DNA of 5,497 bases from Verrucomicrobiota bacterium (lineage in GTDB: Bacteria > Verrucomicrobiota > Verrucomicrobiia > Verrucomicrobiales > Verrucomicrobiaceae). How positions within the stretch are numbered: position 1 is the first letter of the stretch; the number at the start of each line of letters is the position of its first letter. A program made the position numbers and the translations under genes. The notes under the pieces were generated by a model. The model worked only from the letters and a program-made list of their open reading frames with translations. It did not search any database and was not told the origin of the DNA. The stretch is from positions 1 to 5,497 of the forward strand of contig JAEYUU010000378.1 of NCBI GenBank assembly GCA_023429545.1, in the 5' to 3' direction. Positions 1-5,469 of the stretch are shown here, in pieces.

Positions 1-165
1 ACCGAACAAACGGCTCAGTTGGAAGGTGGTACGCCCCACCTCTTTGGCCAGTTCTTCGAGACTCGGGGGATTCTGCAAATCACGCAGCAAGGACGCCACT
101 GCCCGGTCGGCAATTTCTTTTTCAATGGAATATTGGGAAGCACTTTCGGGCACGCGGCAATGCAT
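1..165 (-). CDS. AraC-family helix-turn-helix regulator, 5' part (partial at window edge)
   Basis: Read on the minus strand, the frame entering at base 1 contains a segment typical of the first helix-turn-helix of AraC/XylS regulators: PPSLEELAKEVG followed by FQLSRLFG, at residues 33-55 from the ATG at 165. Such proteins bind DNA in the cytoplasm through two helix-turn-helix units; the second would lie beyond the window. The frame is open up to a TAA at 244-246, and the only start codons in it are ATG at 165 and TTG at 192. The DNA-binding domain therefore sits close to the N-terminus, as in MarA, SoxS and Rob, rather than after a long ligand-binding domain. No clear Shine-Dalgarno precedes either start. 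It could also be an N-terminally truncated remnant of a longer regulator. The family call is fairly sure; the target, ligand and intactness are unknown. Confidence 0.68.
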   Translation of the reverse strand, partial: MHCRVPESASQYSIEKEIADRAVASLLRDLQNPPSLEELAKEVGRTTFQLSRLFG

Positions 166-242
166 CGAGGACTCAAGGATTGCTTCAACCAAAAGACGTA
201 AACAAACATTGGTACTTTCGTGCTTTCGGACCTCGCAAAGCG

Positions 243-270
243 GTTATATGGCCAAAAAATATCCACGCAA
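243..270 (-). promoter_or_regulatory. Candidate sigma-70-type promoter for the AraC-like gene
   Basis: On the minus strand TTGCGT (265-270) and TATAAC (243-248) are separated by 16 bp. The -10 matches the consensus in five of six positions; the -35 matches only in its first three. Transcription would start near 236, leaving roughly 70 nt before the ATG at 165. The placement fits, but such boxes arise by chance in AT-rich DNA. Confidence 0.3.
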
Positions 271-293
271 AATGGCATTGGAGACAGAATTTG

Positions 294-321
294 TCCTAAA
301 TCTTCGATTTAGAATTTAGGA
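294..321. repeat. Composite inverted repeat with two alternative pairings
   Basis: TCCTAAAT (294-301) is a perfect inverted match to ATTTAGGA (314-321). Overlapping it, CTAAATC (296-302) pairs perfectly with GATTTAG (306-312) across a 3-base loop. The right side therefore carries two direct copies of ATTTAG (307-312 and 314-319), spaced 7 bp apart. It lies about 25 bp upstream of the candidate -35 of the AraC-like gene, a usual position for an activator or autoregulatory site. The repeat is seen directly; its role is inferred. Confidence 0.5.
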
Positions 322-551
322 AGCACTTGGAAATAATTGCTCCCAATTGTTGCCGCCAGAAACGTATAAATCAATCACTTTCCCTAGTGACGTGCAATGA
401 TCGCGAGCGAACTGAACCAAGGGTCACCAAGATAGCAATCGCCCTACGATGACATGCGCGCGCTCCCTTCTCAGTAACCGTCCCTCATTCCCCGGAACGT
501 TCCTCCTGGTTTCTGACTGAACTGCAATAGTGTAAACGTCGATCTGGCTGT

Positions 552-563
552 GCCTGGCCAGGC
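552..563. repeat. Perfect 12-bp palindrome
   Basis: GCCTGGCCAGGC reads identically on both strands. It could be a dimeric protein-binding site or a short hairpin-forming element. It is not obviously attached to a promoter. Confidence 0.4.
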
Positions 564-632
564 GAGTCCGGGTTTGGACCTGCGGGTGGAACGGAAACGG
601 GCTCCCTACGAAGCGCATTGAGTCCGGAGGGC

Positions 633-654
633 CGAAGCGTGCATTTCCGCTTCG
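633..654. repeat. Hairpin with 7-bp stem
   Basis: CGAAGCG (633-639) pairs perfectly with CGCTTCG (648-654) over an 8-base loop. A mixed TTTCCCTCC tract follows instead of a U-run, so it is a poor intrinsic terminator. Two further CGAAG copies lie at 609-613 and just after 660, making this small region locally repetitive. Confidence 0.4.
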
Positions 655-821
655 TTTCCCTCCAACGAAGCTGGGGAGAGAGCGATGGCACTCCCACTAC
701 AAGCTGTCCGTCTGCAACTCTCTAAAATTACAAGTGGCAGGCGCTTTTTTGGTTCATCTCAAAAAAATTCTGAAAAATTTAAGATCGCATCCAACCCTGG
801 CATTAAGAAACCTAACTGTTT

Positions 822-844
822 GATTACAATGATTTTGTGTAATC
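822..844. repeat. Inverted repeat GATTACA-N9-TGTAATC
   Basis: GATTACA (822-828) and TGTAATC (838-844) are perfect inverted copies separated by 9 bases, so half-site centres are 16 bp apart, compatible with a dimeric regulator. It lies about 57 bp upstream of the candidate -35 of the gene starting at 962. The same GATTAC core recurs in the palindrome at 1840-1854. Confidence 0.4.
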
Positions 845-900
845 TTCTCACGTGTTTCTCATGAAGCTAAATGCTAAACAATTTTAGACGTCCGTAAATT

Positions 901-930
901 TTGCTTGTCATATTTTCTCAAAATTATAGT
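901..930 (+). promoter_or_regulatory. Candidate promoter of the P-loop gene
   Basis: TTGCTT (901-906) and TATAGT (925-930) are separated by 18 bp, giving a start near 937 and a leader of about 25 nt before the ATG at 962. An alternative -35, TTGTCA (905-910), matches the consensus better but would leave only 14 bp to this -10. The AT-rich setting makes chance matches likely. Confidence 0.3.
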
Positions 931-961
931 ATGTGATTGAAATTCAAATACCATCACCGCT

Positions 962-1744
962 ATGAAACGGCTCATCCTCATCCAGAACGACTTCGCTGGC
1001 GCGGGCAAGACCACACTGGCGCAGTGCTTCGAACACTACCTGAATCTTCATCGCGTCCCCCACCATAGTGTGGTAGTCGCGGAAACCGTCGTCACCGACT
1101 CTTCCCGTCCGCAGTTGGATGGAAGCGATCTCGGTGTGCCTGAGTTCCTTATGGAACTGGACCAGAGCGATCTGGTCATCATGGAGATCGAAACCGGGAT
1201 GACGGAGGCGTTCCAGCGCTTCTTTGAGAAGTGCCAGCTCGACGCAGTACTCAACGAGGTGGGGTACGACCTGACGGTGGCAATTCCCGTGACGGGCGAT
1301 GAGGAGAGCTTCGACGGGGTGTCGATTGCCTCCGAAGTGTACGCGGATGCGGCGCAGTACCTGATTGTGCACACGCCCACGGGAAGCTCCTACGACCGCG
1401 AAAGCCGTCTCTGGGAACGCAGCCACGCGGCGCGAGTGATGGACATGTTCGAAGCGGTGGACATGATGATGCCTCCGGCGGCGGATGCTCTGGAGTTCCA
1501 GCTCAAGATACGCCACACGGAACTGCATGACGTGATTCACTCGGATGGTTCCGATGCCGTGCTGCACGCGGAGCTGTCCAAATGGCTGCGCAAGACAGCC
1601 ATCCAGCTCGATGTGGTGAAGAAGTACGCCTTCGGTGATGCATTCCGCCCCGAGGTCCATGTTATCTCCGTGGAGGAAAAGACGAAGAAGCGCCGCGGTC
1701 GCAAGCCCAAGGGCGCGCTCATGGAGGCACTGGCGGCGGCCTGA
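962..1744 (+). CDS. P-loop NTPase of ParA/SIMIBI appearance with AT-hook-like basic tail
   Basis: The protein is 260 residues. It opens with a hydrophobic strand followed by NDFAGAGKTT (residues 9-18), a nucleotide-binding P-loop with G15, K16 and T17. This aligns with the deviant Walker A of ParA/MinD proteins (NQKGGVGKTT), but the signature lysine is replaced by F11. DLVIMEIETG (70-79) sits where ParA-like proteins have the second strand and Walker A' region, and LTVAIPVTGDEESFDG (104-119) resembles their later core. Residues 239-251 are strongly basic (KTKKRRGRKPKG region) and resemble an AT-hook, although the classic RGRP core is RGRK here. No signal peptide or membrane segment is seen, so it is probably cytoplasmic. 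The ATG at 962 has no Shine-Dalgarno; a strong hairpin follows the stop. It stands alone, with no ParB-like partner in the window. It could serve partition or positioning, conjugation (TraL-like) or regulation; I do not recognise a named family. Confidence 0.75.
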   Translation: MKRLILIQNDFAGAGKTTLAQCFEHYLNLHRVPHHSVVVAETVVTDSSRPQLDGSDLGVPEFLMELDQSDLVIMEIETGMTEAFQRFFEKCQLDAVLNEVGYDLTVAIPVTGDEESFDGVSIASEVYADAAQYLIVHTPTGSSYDRESRLWERSHAARVMDMFEAVDMMMPPAADALEFQLKIRHTELHDVIHSDGSDAVLHAELSKWLRKTAIQLDVVKKYAFGDAFRPEVHVISVEEKTKKRRGRKPKGALMEALAAA

Positions 1745-1794
1745 GCCGCATGACGGTTGCAAGTTCACTCCCAACAACACACTCCTGAAGACAT

Positions 1795-1822
1795 GAGAAT
1801 GCGGGCCACGGCCCGCATTCTC
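1795..1822 (+). terminator. Strong hairpin after the P-loop gene, likely terminator
   Basis: GAGAATGCGGGC (1795-1806) pairs perfectly with GCCCGCATTCTC (1811-1822), a 12-bp stem with a 4-base CACG loop, about 50 bp after the stop codon at 1744. The following bases are GCTTT, so the U-tract is short. It may be an intrinsic terminator of modest efficiency or a 3'-end stabilising structure. Confidence 0.6.
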
Positions 1823-1839
1823 GCTTTGGAAACGGTCCC

Positions 1840-1854
1840 GGTAATCTGATTACC
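1840..1854. repeat. Palindrome GGTAATC-T-GATTACC
   Basis: Seven-base arms (1840-1846 and 1848-1854) flank a single central base. It lies about 70 bp upstream of the remnant oxidoreductase start and may be its former operator. It shares the GATTAC half-site with the repeat at 822-844, but in the opposite arrangement. Confidence 0.4.
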
Positions 1855-1923
1855 CACCGAAAAAAACACAAAAGCGCGCCTGTCTGCCTGTCTTTTTCCA
1901 ACAGGCCCCGTCATGTTTGCGCC

Positions 1924-2233
1924 ATGAAGGCGATGAACGTGACGCGCTCGGGAGATTTCATGGCACTCCAGCCGGATACCGCGACGCTTGACGTTTGATC
2001 CCGTGCCGGGCCCGGGACAGATCCTGATCCAAGTGCACGCCGCTGGCGTCACTCCCACCGAGTTGCTTGGGTACCCCACCATCCACCAGAAGGACGGCGC
2101 GGAACGCGAAGGCGCAGTCCCCGGACATGAATTCTCCGCCGTGGTCGCGGCTCTCGGCGAAGGTGTGGATGCCTTCACCCTGGGCGAAGAGGTCTACGGC
2201 ATGAATGACTGGTTCGCGGATGGCGCCTTCGCA
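1924..2233 (+). pseudogene. Remnant of a zinc-type alcohol dehydrogenase / quinone oxidoreductase (N-terminal part)
   Basis: From the ATG at 1924 the frame reads MKAMNVTRSGDF and continues to a TGA about 24 codons in. The family sequence resumes one frame over, around 1988-1991: PVPGPGQILIQVHAAGVTPTE, then PGHEFSAVVAALGEGVD, LGEEVYGM and DWFADGAFA. These are the landmarks of the GroES-like domain of medium-chain NAD(P)H-dependent oxidoreductases, where PGHE is a conserved stretch. Homology stops at about 2233, where the family would normally continue (usually EY and onward). The rest of the catalytic domain and the whole Rossmann NAD(P)-binding domain are missing, out of an expected 310-340 residues. 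The break lies only about 20 bp from the ptsI stop codon, which suggests a deletion or rearrangement joined the two. A one-base sequencing error could explain the frameshift but not the truncation. The frame then runs on, antisense, into ptsI without meaning. Confidence 0.72.
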
Positions 2234-2252
2234 CCCCTCAACACCACCCGCC

Positions 2253-4016
2253 CTACTCCTCAAGAATCGCCGGATAGTGCTCGCGCGCGAACTTCAATGA
2301 TCGTTCGTGGATTGCCTCTGCCTCGCTTTCCAGCAGACTTTCCTGCACCAGCTTCGCGCACTCAGAGGCATCCAGCTGGCGGATGGCGTGCTTCACGCGG
2401 GCAACCTGGCCGCTGGAGGCGCTGAGTTCATCAAGTCCCAAGCCCACCAGGAGCGGCGTGGCGGCAACGTCGCCGGCCATCTCACCACAGATGCCCACCC
2501 ACACATTCTTCATGTGCGCGGCTTCGACCACGTTTCTGATGAGGCGCAGCACGGCGGGATGTGTGGTCTGGTAGAGATCACTCACGCGCTCATTCACGCG
2601 GTCCACCGCCAGTGTGTACTGCACGAGGTCATTGGTGCCGATGCTGAAGAAATCCACATGCGGCGCGAGCAGGTCCGCGATGGTCGCCGCGCTGGGAATC
2701 TCAATCATCGCACCCCGCTGCACCGGGTGCGTAAAGACCAGGCCCTCCGCCTCCAGCTCCTTGCGGCACTCGGCCAGGTGTTCATTGGCCTCCTTCACCT
2801 CGCGCACGCTGGAGACCATGGGGTACATGATGCCCACCGGACCATGCAGGCTGGCGCGCAGCATGGCGCGCAATTGTTCACGGAACATCCGGGGCCGCGC
2901 GAGGCACACGCGGATGCCGCGCCAGCCCAGGAAGGGATTCTGCTCCTCCTCGCCCTTGTACGCGGGATCCAGCTTGTCCCCTCCGATGTCGAGCGTGCGG
3001 AAGACGACGAGGCCCGGTGAGGCGGCCTTCACGACCTCCGTGTATGCCTCGCTGAGCCGATCTTCCGGCGCTTCAGGGTCTTGGAGATACAGGAACTCCG
3101 TGCGGAACAAGCCGATGCCCTCCGCCCCGCACTCACGGATGTGCTCCAGTTCTTCCACGAACTCGGCATTGGCCCCCACGGTGATGCGCCTTCCATCGCG
3201 GGTTATCGCGGGAGCGGCGCTGCCCTCCAGGAGCTTGGCCTCCTTCTTCTCGTCCTCCGCTTCACGGACTCGGTAGAGCGCCAGCGTGGCCTCGCTGGGA
3301 TTCACGATGAGCAGGCCGTCGTCCCCGTCGAGCAGCACCTTGTCACCCGTGTGAATCTCCTCCAGCAGGTCATGCAGGCGCACGACGGCGGGGAGATTCA
3401 ACGACCGCGCGACGATGGCGGTGTGCGAGGTGCGGCTGCCGAGTTCCACCGCGAAGCCGAGCACCTTGCGGCGGTCGAGTTGGGCCGTTTCACTGGGGGT
3501 CAGATCGTGCGCGATGCAGATGGCAGGCTCGTCACTGCCGCCGTCATCCCGGCAGTCTCCGCTGAGATGCTGGAGCACGCGCTGGGCCACGTCCTTGATG
3601 TCGAGGGCGCGCTCCCGGAGATAGGTGTCCGGGATGCGGGCAAAGGAATCCATGCAATCCTTGGCCACGCGGTAGTAGGCGAATTCGGCGCACATGCGCT
3701 CCTCGCGCACCATTTTTTTCACCTGCTCATTGATGAGGCCATCGTCCAGCACCATGAGGTGCATCTCGATGATCTCGCGGGACTGGCGATCCGACTCGGT
3801 ATCCAGCCGCCGGATCAGGCTCTCCAGTTCGCGGCGGGTGGAATCCAGGGCTTCGTCAAAGGTGGCAAGCTCGGCCTCCACCTTGTCCTTGGCAATGAGA
3901 CGGAATCTGGGCTCCTCGAACCGTCCCCCGATGACACGCACCACCCCTCTGGCCACCCCGCCGGAGACGGGCGTGCCATGAAAAACCCGCTCGTTGTGCG
4001 CAGTCGTATCCTCCAT
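2253..4016 (-). CDS. ptsI: Enzyme I of the phosphotransferase system (PEP-protein phosphotransferase)
   Basis: Enzyme I takes phosphate from phosphoenolpyruvate onto a histidine and passes it to HPr in the cytoplasm. From the ATG at 4016 it has 587 residues, close to the E. coli enzyme (575). The following numbers count from that ATG. The HPr-binding and phosphohistidine part comes first, with the active-site motif SRTSHTAIVARS and its histidine at 198. The C-terminal PEP-binding barrel has GIGLFRTEFLY (Arg 305), RTLDIGGDK (Arg 340), NPFLGWRGIR, DFFSIGTNDL and GICGEMAGD (Cys 510, matching E. coli Cys502). All key residues are present, so it should be active. One deviation is GSR in place of the usual GGR before the active histidine. 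A GTG at 4079, preceded by GGAG at 5 nt, would add 21 residues that do not look like the family; I prefer the ATG because the family sequence begins right after it. It is third in the hprK-ptsH-ptsI cluster, and no terminator is evident after its stop. Confidence 0.95.
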   Translation of the reverse strand: MEDTTAHNERVFHGTPVSGGVARGVVRVIGGRFEEPRFRLIAKDKVEAELATFDEALDSTRRELESLIRRLDTESDRQSREIIEMHLMVLDDGLINEQVKKMVREERMCAEFAYYRVAKDCMDSFARIPDTYLRERALDIKDVAQRVLQHLSGDCRDDGGSDEPAICIAHDLTPSETAQLDRRKVLGFAVELGSRTSHTAIVARSLNLPAVVRLHDLLEEIHTGDKVLLDGDDGLLIVNPSEATLALYRVREAEDEKKEAKLLEGSAAPAITRDGRRITVGANAEFVEELEHIRECGAEGIGLFRTEFLYLQDPEAPEDRLSEAYTEVVKAASPGLVVFRTLDIGGDKLDPAYKGEEEQNPFLGWRGIRVCLARPRMFREQLRAMLRASLHGPVGIMYPMVSSVREVKEANEHLAECRKELEAEGLVFTHPVQRGAMIEIPSAATIADLLAPHVDFFSIGTNDLVQYTLAVDRVNERVSDLYQTTHPAVLRLIRNVVEAAHMKNVWVGICGEMAGDVAATPLLVGLGLDELSASSGQVARVKHAIRQLDASECAKLVQESLLESEAEAIHERSLKFAREHYPAILEE

Positions 4017-4053
4017 GTTCCGAAAATCTGGTGCATGAGGCGGCGAGCCGAAG

Positions 4054-4069
4054 TCCGGCCCCAGCCGGA
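4054..4069 (-). other. Small hairpin between ptsH and ptsI
   Basis: TCCGGC and GCCGGA (6-bp stem, 4-base loop) lie between the ptsH stop and the ATG at 4016. If translation starts there, the hairpin sits in an 88-nt intercistronic leader and could affect mRNA stability or ptsI translation. If the GTG at 4079 is used, it is inside the coding region. Confidence 0.3.
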
Positions 4070-4104
4070 ATCGTGCCACTCATGCTCCGCGCATGCTGGC
4101 AGGG

Positions 4105-4380
4105 TCACTCCCCGTCGTCAAACCCGCTTTGAATCAAGGTGCCCAGTTCCTTGATCGCGGCCTCGGCATCAGCCCCCTCGGCGGTGATGATGAGGCGGGC
4201 TCCGTGCCCTGCGGCCAGCATCATGAGTCCCATAATGCTCTTGCCATTTACCTGCTCATCGTCCTTCTCCACCCAGATGTCGCACGCATACTTGCTGGCG
4301 CGCTTTACAAACTGGGCCGCAGGCCGTGCGTGCATGCCCAGTTTGTTGCAGATGGTGAATTCTTGGGTGAGGCTGCTCAT
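4105..4380 (-). CDS. ptsH: HPr phosphocarrier protein
   Basis: HPr is the small cytoplasmic carrier that receives phosphate from Enzyme I on a histidine. This one is 91 residues, the normal size. NKLGMHARPAAQFV (12-25) contains the catalytic His17 followed by Arg19. VNGKSIMGLMMLAAG (44-58) holds Ser48, equivalent to the Ser46 site that HprK modifies, in the KSIMGLM context the kinase recognises. The C-terminal half (ITAEGADAEAAIKEL) fits the last strand and helix of the fold. Both phosphorylation sites being intact, next to hprK and ptsI, indicates a working relay with serine control. The gene begins 74 nt after the hprK stop and ends 25 nt (GTG) or 88 nt (ATG) before ptsI. No Shine-Dalgarno is visible before its ATG (upstream TTTGCTGACGC). 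Confidence 0.96.
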   Translation of the reverse strand: MSSLTQEFTICNKLGMHARPAAQFVKRASKYACDIWVEKDDEQVNGKSIMGLMMLAAGHGARLIITAEGADAEAAIKELGTLIQSGFDDGE

Positions 4381-4454
4381 GCGTCAGCAAATGGCGCAAA
4401 AATGATTGAAGGAATGGACGACGCTACGATTTACGACTGAACGGCTGAAATGTG

Positions 4455-5432
4455 CTACGCACTTTGCTCATCCGCCATCTTTTTCAAGAGTCTTTGGTCG
4501 AATTCGGCGGTGCTGTTGTATCCGAAGGTGCGGAGTTTGTGATTCAGGGCGGCAATCTCAATAAGCCCCGCGACGTCACGCCCAATGATGACGGGCACCT
4601 GCAGGATGGGAATGTCGATGCCCAGAATGGGGACGGAGTGCGCGGAGGTATCGAAGCGCTCCACCTCGGCGAGATCAGGATTCGGCACCAGGCGGATCAC
4701 GAGATCCAGCCGCTTGTTCAGCCGCACCGCGCCCACGCCGAAGACAGCGGCCACGTTCAGCAGGCCGATGCCGCGGACCTCGATCATGTTCCGCGTAAGG
4801 TCGGGCGCGCGCCCCTGGACCTCGCGCTCCTCGATAAGGCGGAAGTGCACGGCATCATCCGCCACCATGCTGGCGCCGCGCTCCAGCAACCCCAGCACGG
4901 CCTCGCTTTTGCCGCTGCCGCTGGGCCCCTGGATGAAGACGCCCATGCCCTGCACGTCGACGAGGCAGCCGTGAATCACCGTGGTGGGCGCGAAGGCCCA
5001 GTCGAGGCGGATGGTGGCCGCATTCAGGAACTTCATGGTCACCATCGCGGACTGGAACACGGATAGCCCGCATTCATTCGCGATGTCCAGCAGCCCGGAC
5101 GGCAGCCTTTTTTCACGGGCCACGATCAGACACGGAATGTCCGCCATGCAGAGCTGGCGGAAGCGCTGGGCCGCGAGATCGGGATCAAGCTGGTTGAGGT
5201 AGGAGACCTCGGAGTTGCCGATGACCTGGATGCGCTTGTAGGCGAAGTAGGTGAAGAATCCGCTTAGCGCGAGACCCGGCCGGTTCACAGAGGGCTCATT
5301 TATCTTGCGCACGAAACCGGCGTCCGTGCCCAGCAGTTTCATCTTCAGCGCCTCGCGGTTGCGCTCAAAGAAATCCCCCACCGTGATGGAAGTGGGGCGC
5401 TTGACCTTGTGCTGGATGCTGAGATCGGGCAT
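4455..5432 (-). CDS. hprK: HPr kinase/phosphorylase
   Basis: This bifunctional enzyme phosphorylates the regulatory serine of HPr with ATP or pyrophosphate and removes it again by phosphorolysis. From the ATG at 5432 the protein has 325 residues, close to the B. subtilis enzyme (310). The N-terminal domain (about 1-140) begins with ITVGDFFERN, typical of the family. The catalytic domain follows: TVIHGCLVDV with His154, a P-loop GPSGSGKS (169-176), the acidic pair VADDAV (190-195), and the family signature EVRGIGLLNVAAVFGVGAVR (218-237). The segment VPILGIDIPILQVPV and a C-terminal helical tail complete it. A TTG at 5492 in the same frame would add 20 residues without family likeness, so I reject it. 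The gene heads the cluster with ptsH and ptsI, its substrate and that substrate's other phosphodonor. No Shine-Dalgarno precedes the ATG; a promoter-like element ends only a few bases upstream. Confidence 0.95.
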   Translation of the reverse strand: MPDLSIQHKVKRPTSITVGDFFERNREALKMKLLGTDAGFVRKINEPSVNRPGLALSGFFTYFAYKRIQVIGNSEVSYLNQLDPDLAAQRFRQLCMADIPCLIVAREKRLPSGLLDIANECGLSVFQSAMVTMKFLNAATIRLDWAFAPTTVIHGCLVDVQGMGVFIQGPSGSGKSEAVLGLLERGASMVADDAVHFRLIEEREVQGRAPDLTRNMIEVRGIGLLNVAAVFGVGAVRLNKRLDLVIRLVPNPDLAEVERFDTSAHSVPILGIDIPILQVPVIIGRDVAGLIEIAALNHKLRTFGYNSTAEFDQRLLKKMADEQSA

Positions 5433-5440
5433 GGGGGAGA

Positions 5441-5469
5441 TATTAAGCAGGTTAATTCGCAAACGGCAA
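5441..5469 (-). promoter_or_regulatory. Candidate promoter directly upstream of hprK
   Basis: On the minus strand TTGCCG (5464-5469) and TTAATA (5441-5446) are separated by exactly 17 bp. The -10 ends 8 bases before the ATG at 5432, so transcription would begin 1-4 nt before the start codon, giving a nearly leaderless mRNA. hprK could instead be co-transcribed from a gene beyond the window. Confidence 0.35.

Larger units (their letters stand above)
322..720. other. Intergenic stretch without a recognisable gene
   Basis: Reading frames here on either strand are short, give low-complexity Arg/Pro-rich products when translated, and match no family I recognise. The segment is richer in G+C than the DNA that follows. 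It holds a 12-bp palindrome (552-563) and a 7-bp-stem hairpin (633-654). It could be a decayed gene, a structured RNA or plain spacer; nothing visible decides. Confidence 0.5.
721..961. promoter_or_regulatory. AT-rich leader upstream of the P-loop gene
   Basis: Only 78 of the 240 bases from 721 to 960 are G or C, far below the flanking genes. The stretch contains A- and T-runs (743-748, 761-767), a 7-bp inverted repeat at 822-844, an inverted pair AATTTTG/CAAAATT (897-903, 919-925) and promoter-like boxes at 901-930. No coding sequence is visible. AT-rich leaders of this type often bind nucleoid proteins, which is relevant because the downstream protein ends in an AT-hook-like tail; that link is an inference. 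Confidence 0.45.

Noticed and set aside
15..278. Minus-strand ATG frame at the left edge
   Set aside because: It overlaps, in another frame, the frame that carries the AraC-type helix-turn-helix and has no motif of its own.
424..697. Two overlapping minus-strand open frames in the intergenic region
   Set aside because: Short, Arg/Pro-rich products without motifs, start context or partner genes.
944..1780. Long minus-strand open frame opposite the P-loop gene
   Set aside because: It is rich in His, Arg and Leu with no recognisable motifs, and mirrors a plus-strand gene with a clear P-loop; a shadow frame.
1879..1905. Tandem CCTGTCT copies with a nearby ACAGG
   Set aside because: Only two 7-8 base copies and a 5-bp stem; too short to call a repeat array or terminator.
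2307..3276. Other plus-strand open frames opposite ptsI
   Set aside because: Composition is that of an antisense reading of a G+C-rich gene, with no family resemblance.
3081..4154. Plus-strand open frame of 357 codons opposite ptsI
   Set aside because: ptsI on the other strand has complete Enzyme I motifs; this frame shows no domain and is antisense to it.
4452..4462. GTGC-TAC-GCAC at the hprK stop codon
   Set aside because: A 4-bp stem is too weak for a terminator and is expected by chance.
4452..5066. Plus-strand open frame of 204 codons opposite hprK
   Set aside because: Antisense shadow rich in His, Asp and Gly; hprK motifs on the minus strand are unambiguous.
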